From assembly GCF_000428945.1 (NCBI RefSeq), contig NZ_AUAX01000015.1:186001-250000 (forward strand): a stretch of DNA of 64,000 bases. The letters are read 5' to 3'. The position numbers and the translations under genes are program-made. Shown piece after piece: positions 8,368 through 16,279 of this stretch; within the stretch, counting starts at the first letter, position 1, and every line of letters starts with the position of its first letter. The stretch comes from Hamadaea tsunoensis DSM 44101. Its GTDB lineage: Bacteria > Actinomycetota > Actinomycetes > Mycobacteriales > Micromonosporaceae. The notes beneath the pieces are model-generated. The model did not search any database. It worked only from the letters and a program-made list of their open reading frames with translations, and was not told where the DNA came from.

Positions 8368-9396
8368 TCAACCTCTCCCACCCGCCACCAGGTACGCCTG
8401 CGCCGCCATGGCCAGGGTGACATGCCGGTACCAGGCCTGGTACTGGCGTACCTCGTAACGGGTCAGGCCGATCTGTTCGGTGGCCGGGCGCAGTGCCTCC
8501 CGGACCGCTCGGGGCGTGTCGGCGACTTCGGCCAGCCGGAGCGGTTCGGTCCCGCCGGGGCAGTAGCAGACGTGGAACTCCGGCCGGCCCGGCCGGTCCT
8601 CCGGCGTGCGGGCCAGCAGCCAGTGCATCCAGCCCGGTTCCGCGGCGGGCCGGCGGGCCACGGCCGACCAGCGTCCGCCGCCGAGGCTGCCGAGGACGAA
8701 CGCCGCGGCCGAGTCGGTGTTCGGCGGCAGGTGGGGGTGCGCGGCGGCGAAGGCGTACCGGACTCGTCGCGCCCGCAACCATTGGCGCAGAGCGGGATCC
8801 TGGCCGGCGTCCCCGTCTCCGGCCACCCAGCCGAACGGTACGCCGGCCGCCATGGTCCGCTCGATCATCGTCTGCGTCAGGGTCGTCAGGCCGGTGTAGG
8901 CCACGGCGTCGGGTACCCCGGCCGCCGCCCGGCGCTGCGGGTCCTCGATCCACGCGGCCGGCAGGTACAGGTCGCGGTCGACGAGGGTCGCCCCGCCCCC
9001 CGCCGCGTACGCGAGAAAGATGCTGAGCTGGCAGCTTTCGAAACGCTCGGTGACCGGGTTGTACTGGCGGTGGACACCGACGGACTGCGAGCCGCGCTTG
9101 GTGATGCCGACCTGGTCCACGGTGAGGACGGCGTCGGTCCGGCCGAGCGTCTCGACGGCGTAGCCGCGCAGGTCGTCGCGGACGGCATCGGCGTCCCAGC
9201 GGGCGGTGGTGAGCAGTTTGTTGAGCCGGTTGGGCAGGGCTGCGGCGGCGGTGGCTCCGGCTGGAATGCGGCCTTCGAGCAGCCACCGGACGTAGGTTGC
9301 GGCGTTGCGGCGCGGTTCGACCCGACCGAATCTGCTGGCGAAGCGCGCCAGGAGATCGTCAAGGGCACCGGCCGGACGGTCGGCGACGGCAGTGAT
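8368..9396 (-). pseudogene. IS701-like transposase, shortened and lacking a normal start
   Basis: Translation from about 9396 to the stop at 8368 gives 342 residues resembling IS701-family DDE transposases: RDDLRGYAVETLGRTDAVLTVDQVG, SVGVHRQY, CQLSIFLAYA, LVDRDLYLP, then VAGDGDAG, and finally YEVRQYQAWYRHVTLAM. The usual motifs VDETG and TGDEVYG are altered, and the conserved EE-F-K helix before the last block is replaced. Full-length relatives are typically near 400 residues. The homologous frame has no ATG or GTG after its upstream stop: only ATC at 9396 follows an AGAAGGGGG site, and the first in-frame GTG is at 9120, inside the catalytic domain. I infer a degenerate copy, though use of a rare start cannot be excluded. 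I saw no clear terminal inverted repeats. Confidence 0.6.
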
Positions 9397-9638
9397 CGCG
9401 AGTCCCCCTTCTCAGCGAAGCTATCCGGCACGCTAGGCACGCCGCCTTTCAGCGCGCGCCCAACGGCCTTTCACCGGCCTTTCACACGCCCGCGTGAATC
9501 GGACACGGGCCGTGATTCCGGCTATGGAAAGTCCGGCCGGGGGGCACGGCGGCACACCCCGGCCGGACATGAGCGGCTGATCGGATCAGCGCAGAGCGAT
9601 CACCCCCGCGCTCCTCTCCGGTAGGCGGGTCCGGCGAT
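9397..9638. other. Intergenic between the transposase remnant and the lectin giant
   Basis: It contains three loosely repeated CCTTTCA units (about 9450-9492, including two tandem GGCCTTTCAC copies) and the terminator listed separately. No gene is visible. Confidence 0.4.
9531..9568 (-). terminator. Hairpin terminator for the lectin/PKD giant
   Basis: A perfect 12-bp stem (GTCCGGCCGGGG at 9531-9542 with its complement at 9557-9568) lies about 70 bp downstream of the stop at 9639 on the minus strand. Confidence 0.65.
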
Positions 9639-12600
9639 TCAGGACACGACGACCCCCGCGGTGGCCGCCGACTTGTTGCCGGCCGTGTCGGTGACCGTCA
9701 CGCGTACCAGGAAGGTGCCTCCGCCGGTGTAGGTGTGACCGGCCGAGCTGCCCGACTGGGGGCCGACGACCGTGCCGTCGCCGAAGTCGAACGTGTAGGT
9801 GGAGATGGGCGTGCCGGCCGGCCGGGAGCCGGCCGCGCTGGCGGTCACCGCCAGTGGCGCGGTGCCCGACGACGGCGTCACGGTCAGCGCCGCGCTGGCC
9901 GCCGTCCCGTTGGTGGGCACCAGTTGCAGGGTGTCCACGCCGAGGTTGTACCGGTTGCCGGTCGACGCCGCGTTCGTGCCGGTCGCCTTGAAGGCGAAGG
10001 TGTGCGTGCCGACGCCCAGGTAGATCGAGCCGAAGTTGTACGGAGTCGCCCGGACCGCGGTGTAGTAGCCGTCGAAGGTGTTCGGCAGGGTTGTGCTGTC
10101 GACCGTGAGGGTCACCCGCCCGTAGTCGACGGCCGAGGTCATCATCGGATTCACCTTGTAGTAGCCGGCATTGGCCACGTAGTAGCTCAAGGTGAGCGAC
10201 GAGTTGACGGCCGAGTTGACCAGCATGGCCTGGGCGCCGTTGCTCCAGCTGACGTTGCAGCAGTTGGTCTGCTTGAGGTATGAGCCGCCGCTGGTGGCGT
10301 ACCAGACGGACTCGGCTTCGGTCTGCTGGACCTGGTTCGGCCCGGTGGGCAGGCTGAACCGCTGCGGGGCACCGTCCCAGCACTGCCACAGCTGGAACTG
10401 CATCCCGTTGACGACGCTGTAGCCGGTGTCGTCCAGGCACAGTCCGGAGGCCGGGTTGTAGAGCTGGAACCGGCCGGGCGACGACGGCGAGGGCACCATC
10501 CGCCAGTTCTGGTACGCCGTGCGGCCGGACGAGCAGCCGTAGACGCTGATCTTCGCACCCAGGATCAGCGAGCCGCCGGTGTCCAGGCACTTGCCGGCGG
10601 CGCCGAGGACCTGGACGGTGCCGTCGGGGGCGAACCTCCACTGCTGCGGGCCGGTGCCGTTGCAGTCGTAGACGTCGACGACACTGCCGTCGGCGGTGTT
10701 GCCGTAGAAGTCGTCCAGGCACAACCGGCGGGTGCTGTCGTTGCCGTCGCCCTGGTCCACGACCAGCTGACCGGCCAGGCCGGCCGTCGGTGCGGCGCTC
10801 TGCACGGTCGGCGCGGCGCTCAGCGTCGCCCACTGCAGCGCGGAGGCGTTGTTGACCTTCTGCGCGTACAGCGCGTTGGAAGTGCTGGATCCGGTCCCGA
10901 ACGGGCTGAGGACGACCCCCAGCTGACCTTGCTGATCCATCGTCCACAGATCGGGGCCGCCGTCGGCGTTCAGGTCGCCGGCGGAGTTGATCCACTTGTA
11001 GGTCCGGAACTCGCCGGCCTGACCCAGCTGGGTCTTCCTGCTCAGATCGCCGAGGCCCGCGCCCACCGTGGTCGCCGTGGACAGGTTCGTGAACTGCCAC
11101 AGGGTGCCGTCCGCGTCCCGGGCCCACAGGTCGGGCATGCCGCCCGATCCGCCGGCGTGCCCGGCCGCGTTGCCGGGGACCAGCAGCGTCGTGGTGTCCC
11201 ACCGCCAGTCGACGGTGGAGGTGGACAGCAGGACCGGGTTGGTGAGGCGGCCGACGGCGGCCGGGCTGAACAGCCACATCCGCGACGGGCCGCCCGCCGG
11301 GTCCTTCTCGACGGTGATCAGATAGGTCTTGCAGGCGGTGGTGGGAGCGCTGATGTCGCACCCGCCGAGGACCGGTCCGATCGCAGCGATCTGCACCACG
11401 TTGTTCCAGGTGGTCTGGTCGTACCCGGTGCAGTAGGCGTTCGCCGCGGACGGGGCGCAGTTCGGCCGCGTGATCAGGGCCTGAGCGGCCTGGGTGAAGG
11501 CGTCGGTCAGCGCGCCCGCGCCCGGCTGCTGCGCGTTGTAGTAGTAGTACAGATGGCCGTCGCCGTTGGCGTCCTTGCCCCAGGCGAACAGGTCGTCGGT
11601 GGTCTGGCCCCGTACGGCTCCCCGATGGGTGTACAGCGACGTCGCCCACGAGGTGCCGTTGGGCGCCGACGCGGCGGGCGCAGCGCGGCGCACGTTGGCG
11701 GCGGCCGGGGTCGGGTCGAGGTTGGTCGGGTAGGTGACCAGGTTGCCGGAGCCGTCCACCGCCATCACGTCCGGTACGCCGTCGCCGGTGACGTCACCGA
11801 AGTTGACCTTCTGGTACGCCGCGGCCATGAAGAAGTCGAAGCGGGCGTACTTGGAGACGTTGCCGGCGGCGTCCACGGCGGACACGAACAGGTGGTTCAT
11901 GCCCTGGTGGGTGCTGTCGGCGGGGATCGTGACGTCGGCGGCCGCGCTCGTGCCGGTCGCGGCGACGGAGCCGCACGCGTCCGCCGGCGAGGTGGTCGGG
12001 CAGTGGCCCGCTCCCTCGTTGGTGGAGTCGGTGTTGATCGCGTAGTCGAATCGCACGATCGGGGTGACGGCAGTCGACGCGACGCCGATCCTGCCGACGG
12101 TGCCGACGGTCGGGTAGGAGGCCAGGTGCTGGCCCGCGGCCGGGAAGTCCGAGTGGGTGAACGTCGCCTGCTGCGGCGCCGTCATGGAGGCGATGAAGTA
12201 GCACGGGGTGCTGTAGGGGTCCTCGGAGCCCCGGGTGTTGATGGCCTGGGTGAGGGCGGCGTCCAGTTCGGCGCCGTAGGGGTTCTTGTACTGGCCGTTG
12301 TACTGAAGGGTGTAGTTGACGTCGTCGTTCGCCGTCGCCCACAGCTCGTACTTGTGCCCGTCCTTGAGCTGCAGGGCGTTGCCGTAGGGCGCGCCGTTGC
12401 CGTCGGCCGTGGACACGGTCGCGGACAGGTCCGCGCGGGCCACCGACGAGCCGACGGCGGCGATGCCGGAGGTGAACTGCGTGCCGCCGGAGAAGTCGGT
12501 GAGGTCGTTGAGCCCCATCCAGCTCTGCACCCAGCGGCTGGGGTCCAGCTCGTTGATCGCCGCGGTCACCGGGATGGCCGCCGTCTGCATCGGCAGGTAG

Positions 12601-14324
12601 CCGGCGTGCGCCTCGTCGGTGCCGCACGGGTTGACCTGCGCGCCGTGATTGCCGACGATGCCGTTGCCGACGGTGATCCCGCCCAGGGTGGGCTCGGCGA
12701 CATAGGTGATCGCCACGTAGGAGTTGCCGCCGGTGGAGTCCGAGTTCTGCACGTTGAAGCCGGCGTAGTTGCCGCTGCTCGGGCCCTCGTTGGTGGCGCG
12801 CAGGCCCAGGGTGTAGCTGGAACCGCCCCAGTTGTAGACGTCGCGTACCTGCTGGGTGATGTCGATGGTCGACACGTCCGACAGGCATGCCGCCGACCGC
12901 CCGATCGGATTGCTCCACGAACGCCCGTCGGAGGTGGACCCGCTCGTGGGCCAGAGGTTGGTGTTGCTGCCGCCGTTCTGATTGCTCCAGTTGGAGTTGC
13001 TGTTGAACGGGTTGGCCCGCCACACGTCGGTGTTGACGCAGTTGCCGTTGACCGTCTGCCGGTGCAGGCTCAGGTTGGCCGCCACCACGTACAGCGCCTC
13101 GGTGGTCCCGGCGGTGTGGCCGAGCCGCGGCAGCTGGGTCGCGTCGAAGCTCATCAGCGAGCGGAACAGGGTCCCGCCGCTGTTGCCGACCCGCACGACC
13201 CGCGTGTCGTAGCCGGCCCACGGCGACCACGACCCGTGGTAGACGGTGGTGCCGTTGGACTCCATCTCGATCCAGTCCTGGGCGACGCCGGTCCACTGCG
13301 GATCGACGACGATCGGGAACACCGACGACTTGGCGGTGAGCAGCGCCCGATCCGGCAGCACCGCGACGCCGTGCCCGTCGACCTTGACCGCCATCCGGGC
13401 GGACCGCGGCCGGGGCGCGACGGCGGAGCGGTCCGCCCCGGTCGACGTGCCGGACGAGTCCCACATCATCGGCGTGGTGCCGGCGAAGACGCGCCGACCG
13501 GACGCGTCCAGGGCCTGCACGCCGCCGTCCGTGCCGGTCGACACGGTCAGCCCCGTCGCTTTGACGCCCAGGGCGAGGCTGGCGAGCGCCGGGTTCGCCG
13601 CGGCCCGCGCGTCGTGGATCACGAACAGGTTGCGCAGGCCCGACGGCTCGGCGACCAGTTGCAGGTCCACGCCCGGGTAGACGTCGGCATAGGTGGCGGT
13701 GGCGCCGTCGAGGGCCGGGGCGGGCAGGGCCGTGGGCCAGGTGAAGGTCAGCTGCCTACCGTGGCCGTCGTCCTCGGTGGCCAGCGGGCCGGCGCCGCCG
13801 CCGGAGAAGCTCACGGCCACCGCGGTGGCCTGCGGGCGTACCCGGCCGTCGGCCCCCGCGGCCAGGGTCGTGTCGATCGGCACCCAGCGGTCGCCCTTGC
13901 GGGCACGCTGGGGCTGGACGTCCTGCCGGGCGGTGAACGTGCCGTCCGGGTTGGCCACCAGGGTCACGTAGGGCGTCGTCGCCTCGGCCACCGGCACCGG
14001 CTTGTGCGTGTCGCGGGCCGCGCCGAGGGCCTTGCCCATGGCCGCCTGCAACGGGTCCGCGGCCGGACCCGGCAGCGTCTTCGTGCCGAACGGCCAGCTC
14101 TCGGTCTTGGGGTGGGCCATCAGGTCCGCCGACGGCGACGCCGCGCCGCTGTGCGCCGGCGTCGCCTTGGCATCGACCGGTACCGGCGTCGCGCTCCTCG
14201 GCGACGGGCCTTGCGGCGCGGCCAGTGTGGCGTTCGCGGGCGCCAGGGCGACGCCGAGCACGAGCGCGGAGCCGAGCGCCATGCGCAGGGGCGCCCGGCG
14301 ACGAGCAGTCGATCTGCTCAACAC
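9639..14324 (-). CDS. Giant secreted FG-GAP / ricin-type lectin / CBM / PKD protein
   Basis: The product is 1561 aa. The GTG at 14324 follows AAGGAGG by 4 bp; the adjacent TTG at 14321 is an alternative. The N-terminus is a signal peptide (SALVLGVALAPANATLA). Domains in order: an actinobacterial N-terminal region (TYADVYPGVDLQLVAEPSG), a DNRLRE-like beta domain near residues 400-500 (FRSLMSFDATQLPRLG through SYVAITYV), and an FG-GAP/VCBS region with DVTGDGVPDVMAVD, DANGDGHLYYY and DLNADGGPDLWTMD. A ricin-type beta-trefoil follows with repeated CLDD...QQW motifs, then a CBM6/35-like module (QTEAESVWYATSGGSYLK) and a C-terminal PKD domain (YTFDFGDGTVVGP). It is probably a cell-surface or extracellular carbohydrate-binding protein; no catalytic domain was recognised. 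Confidence 0.88.
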   Translation of the reverse strand: MLSRSTARRRAPLRMALGSALVLGVALAPANATLAAPQGPSPRSATPVPVDAKATPAHSGAASPSADLMAHPKTESWPFGTKTLPGPAADPLQAAMGKALGAARDTHKPVPVAEATTPYVTLVANPDGTFTARQDVQPQRARKGDRWVPIDTTLAAGADGRVRPQATAVAVSFSGGGAGPLATEDDGHGRQLTFTWPTALPAPALDGATATYADVYPGVDLQLVAEPSGLRNLFVIHDARAAANPALASLALGVKATGLTVSTGTDGGVQALDASGRRVFAGTTPMMWDSSGTSTGADRSAVAPRPRSARMAVKVDGHGVAVLPDRALLTAKSSVFPIVVDPQWTGVAQDWIEMESNGTTVYHGSWSPWAGYDTRVVRVGNSGGTLFRSLMSFDATQLPRLGHTAGTTEALYVVAANLSLHRQTVNGNCVNTDVWRANPFNSNSNWSNQNGGSNTNLWPTSGSTSDGRSWSNPIGRSAACLSDVSTIDITQQVRDVYNWGGSSYTLGLRATNEGPSSGNYAGFNVQNSDSTGGNSYVAITYVAEPTLGGITVGNGIVGNHGAQVNPCGTDEAHAGYLPMQTAAIPVTAAINELDPSRWVQSWMGLNDLTDFSGGTQFTSGIAAVGSSVARADLSATVSTADGNGAPYGNALQLKDGHKYELWATANDDVNYTLQYNGQYKNPYGAELDAALTQAINTRGSEDPYSTPCYFIASMTAPQQATFTHSDFPAAGQHLASYPTVGTVGRIGVASTAVTPIVRFDYAINTDSTNEGAGHCPTTSPADACGSVAATGTSAAADVTIPADSTHQGMNHLFVSAVDAAGNVSKYARFDFFMAAAYQKVNFGDVTGDGVPDVMAVDGSGNLVTYPTNLDPTPAAANVRRAAPAASAPNGTSWATSLYTHRGAVRGQTTDDLFAWGKDANGDGHLYYYYNAQQPGAGALTDAFTQAAQALITRPNCAPSAANAYCTGYDQTTWNNVVQIAAIGPVLGGCDISAPTTACKTYLITVEKDPAGGPSRMWLFSPAAVGRLTNPVLLSTSTVDWRWDTTTLLVPGNAAGHAGGSGGMPDLWARDADGTLWQFTNLSTATTVGAGLGDLSRKTQLGQAGEFRTYKWINSAGDLNADGGPDLWTMDQQGQLGVVLSPFGTGSSTSNALYAQKVNNASALQWATLSAAPTVQSAAPTAGLAGQLVVDQGDGNDSTRRLCLDDFYGNTADGSVVDVYDCNGTGPQQWRFAPDGTVQVLGAAGKCLDTGGSLILGAKISVYGCSSGRTAYQNWRMVPSPSSPGRFQLYNPASGLCLDDTGYSVVNGMQFQLWQCWDGAPQRFSLPTGPNQVQQTEAESVWYATSGGSYLKQTNCCNVSWSNGAQAMLVNSAVNSSLTLSYYVANAGYYKVNPMMTSAVDYGRVTLTVDSTTLPNTFDGYYTAVRATPYNFGSIYLGVGTHTFAFKATGTNAASTGNRYNLGVDTLQLVPTNGTAASAALTVTPSSGTAPLAVTASAAGSRPAGTPISTYTFDFGDGTVVGPQSGSSAGHTYTGGGTFLVRVTVTDTAGNKSAATAGVVVS

Positions 14325-14405
14325 GATTCCTCCTTCAGCTGGGTGGTGCGTCGCACGACGGTAGGCATCGACGCCATCCGCCCCCAAGGGAAGTGCGCCG
14401 GGAGC

Positions 14406-14418
14406 GACTTTCGTGATC
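14406..14418 (-). promoter_or_regulatory. CGAAAGTC box, copy B (upstream of the lectin giant)
   Basis: On the minus strand it reads GATCACGAAAGTC and ends 81 bp before the GTG at 14324. It lies in a locally AT-rich stretch (14400-14455), as expected of a promoter. Confidence 0.4.
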
Positions 14419-14475
14419 GAATAAATTTGCCTTTCTGAATATTTGCGGCTCAAGAGGTACACGCCGGCCCGGATC

Positions 14476-14490
14476 GCATAACGAAAAGCC
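14476..14490 (+). promoter_or_regulatory. ATAACGAAA box, copy C (upstream of a small secreted protein)
   Basis: The sequence GCATAACGAAAAGCC ends 85 bp before the GTG at 14576. It faces away from copy B, one box per divergent gene. Confidence 0.4.
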
Positions 14491-14575
14491 ACATAGGAGG
14501 TCCGTTCTTGGAGATCATTCGATGTCCGGCCGATGCTCCTGCCAACTCCGTCGCCGATGAGAGAGAGGTAAGCGC

Positions 14576-14992
14576 GTGAGATCCTGGCGAATGCTCCGAG
14601 CCGGCGGTGCGCTCGCGATGGTCGTCTGGCTCCTGGCCGCGTTCGGCGCGCCCGCGGCCGCCAGCCCCACCGATCGCATCACCCTGTACGGCCGAGGCGG
14701 CTACTCGACCGTCGTCATGCACGTCTTCACGCTCTCCGGACACGACCACACCTGGGGCGAGCTGACCTGGTCGGCCGACTGGGTCTCGGGCTGCGTGTGG
14801 GAGGACCAGACCACCGACGCGACCCAGCGCACGTGGAACGGGCCGCTCCGCCGCACCTGCGGCAACGGATCGACGACCCGGCAGGCGACCGACGGCGGGT
14901 ACGGCTCGCCGCTGTACGACGGCCCGGGCTACTGGGTACGCGTCTGCGGCGACGCCATGGGCGGCGGCATCATCTGCACCGCGTGGAACTGA
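14576..14992 (+). CDS. Small secreted hypothetical protein (138 aa)
   Basis: The GTG at 14576 follows GAGAGAGG. A Sec signal peptide (ALAMVVWLLAAFGAPAAA) precedes a mature domain of about 110 residues rich in Trp, Gly and Tyr, with four Cys (SGCVW, RRTCG, RVCGD, IICTAW) that could form two disulfides. I do not recognise the family. It is divergent from the lectin giant, and the intergenic region carries outward-facing copies of the shared box. It is followed 59 bp downstream by a secreted deacetylase, probably in one transcript. Confidence 0.75.
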   Translation: MRSWRMLRAGGALAMVVWLLAAFGAPAAASPTDRITLYGRGGYSTVVMHVFTLSGHDHTWGELTWSADWVSGCVWEDQTTDATQRTWNGPLRRTCGNGSTTRQATDGGYGSPLYDGPGYWVRVCGDAMGGGIICTAWN

Positions 14993-15051
14993 GCCTCAGC
15001 ACGGGTTCCAGCGCCGCCGACTGAGGCCCGTACCGCCTCCGGAAGGAACCG

Positions 15052-16143
15052 ATGAAGACATCCGTACGCGTGGCGGCCGTCCTGCTCCTGGCCGCCGGCT
15101 CGACGGCGGCGCAGGCGACCCCCGGCCACGCCGTCACCACGACGAAAACGCAGATCCAGTACATCCTCAGCCCGCATCCCGACGACGTCTTCCAGGCCTG
15201 GGGCCTCATCCAGGACTCGTCCGCGAACTATCCCGTCTTCATCACCCTCACGAAGGGCGAGTCCACCGGGCACTGCACCGGAACGCGGACCATCGACGGC
15301 GTCGCCTACGACCTGACCCAGCCGAGCCAGTGCAAGGCCGCCCGGATGGCGAGCCTCAACGGCTGGCTCGACGACCAGTCCGACGCCGACGCGTACCTCG
15401 ACGACTACCGGCGGGCCGGCAACGCCGACATGGTCCACTATCAGCTCACCGCCGCCGGTGGCGGGACCGACACCACGGGCGCGCCGACCGTCGCGGGCAT
15501 GACCGCCTGCAAACCGGTCTATAGTTCCGGCGGCTGCTCCGGCACGAGCTCCAGCCGCAACACTCCGATCCCGGACAACCTCAACCAGTCCGACGGCGCC
15601 ACGGCGGCGCGGGTCGTCGACTGGTGGGTGGGGCCGACGTCGGCCCGGATCGAATTCGACCTGGGTGACGGGAATCTGACCGACGCCGAGGTCGTCTGGG
15701 CGGTCAACCACGTACGCGCGAACCGCGCCGCCCTCCTGCCGCTGTCCGCCGAGTACGGCGTGATCGGCGCCGGCTATCTCGACCTGCAGCACGAGTACCC
15801 GGCCTGCTACGAGTACGACCATCACGACCACCGGGCGGTGCAGGAGGCCGTCTACAGCACCGACCTGCTGCCCGTCTCGGGCTACCATCCACAGTGGGGG
15901 GTCACCTGCGGCAGCCAGACCACCACCGCCGGGGTCGATCCCGATGCGCTGGCCGTGAACGGCGGCCGGGCCAACAAGATCTCCGACGGGCACTACAGCC
16001 AGAACATGACCAGCTCACCGGCGTCCTTCCAGAACCGGTTCGGCTGGCTGTCCGACCCCGGCCCCACCTGGGCGTACGGTGGCGACCCGGCCGGAAATGT
16101 TCTGTTCTCGCAGTGGAACTACTTCTGGCGGCGCTTCTCGTGA
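15052..16143 (+). CDS. Secreted PIG-L / LmbE family deacetylase-like protein
   Basis: The product is 363 aa. The ATG at 15052 follows GGAAGGAA. A signal peptide (VAAVLLLAAGSTAAQA) is followed by IQYILSPHPDDVFQAWG, the zinc-binding HPDD motif of the PIG-L family with Val where Glu is usual. A distal DHHDHRAVQEA matches the family's second metal and catalytic region. Members remove N-acetyl groups from GlcNAc-containing substrates; an exported version could act on extracellular glycans, but the substrate is unknown. Cys-rich loops suggest disulfides. It ends just before a strong terminator. Confidence 0.8.
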   Translation: MKTSVRVAAVLLLAAGSTAAQATPGHAVTTTKTQIQYILSPHPDDVFQAWGLIQDSSANYPVFITLTKGESTGHCTGTRTIDGVAYDLTQPSQCKAARMASLNGWLDDQSDADAYLDDYRRAGNADMVHYQLTAAGGGTDTTGAPTVAGMTACKPVYSSGGCSGTSSSRNTPIPDNLNQSDGATAARVVDWWVGPTSARIEFDLGDGNLTDAEVVWAVNHVRANRAALLPLSAEYGVIGAGYLDLQHEYPACYEYDHHDHRAVQEAVYSTDLLPVSGYHPQWGVTCGSQTTTAGVDPDALAVNGGRANKISDGHYSQNMTSSPASFQNRFGWLSDPGPTWAYGGDPAGNVLFSQWNYFWRRFS

Positions 16144-16162
16144 ATCACCGTCCACTGTGACA

Positions 16163-16189
16163 AAGGCCCGGCGTTGCGCGCCGGGCCTT
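16163..16189 (+). terminator. Rho-independent-type terminator after the deacetylase
   Basis: A perfect 11-bp stem (AAGGCCCGGCG at 16163-16173 with 16179-16189) has a 5-nt loop and lies 19 bp after the stop. Confidence 0.85.
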
Positions 16190-16279
16190 GCCGTCGCGGC
16201 GCGGCTATTCTCCCAACCGCATCGACGACCCTGAGCGTCTAAAGAAGAGCAGGGGTCATGTCACGCGCAGGGAGAACAC

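Noticed and set aside
7992-8423. Minus-strand open frame opposite the 98-aa hypothetical
   Set aside because: It is Arg-rich, overlaps the transposase 3' end, and has no ribosome site or family pattern.
9440-9495. Tandem GGCCTTTCAC units as a transposon end or CRISPR-like repeat
   Set aside because: There are only two good copies, with no matching sequence at the other side of the transposase remnant and no spacers.
10929-14438. Long plus-strand open frame opposite the lectin giant
   Set aside because: It is antisense to a gene with clear domains, rich in Arg/Gly/Val and without recognisable motifs. It is a high-GC shadow frame.
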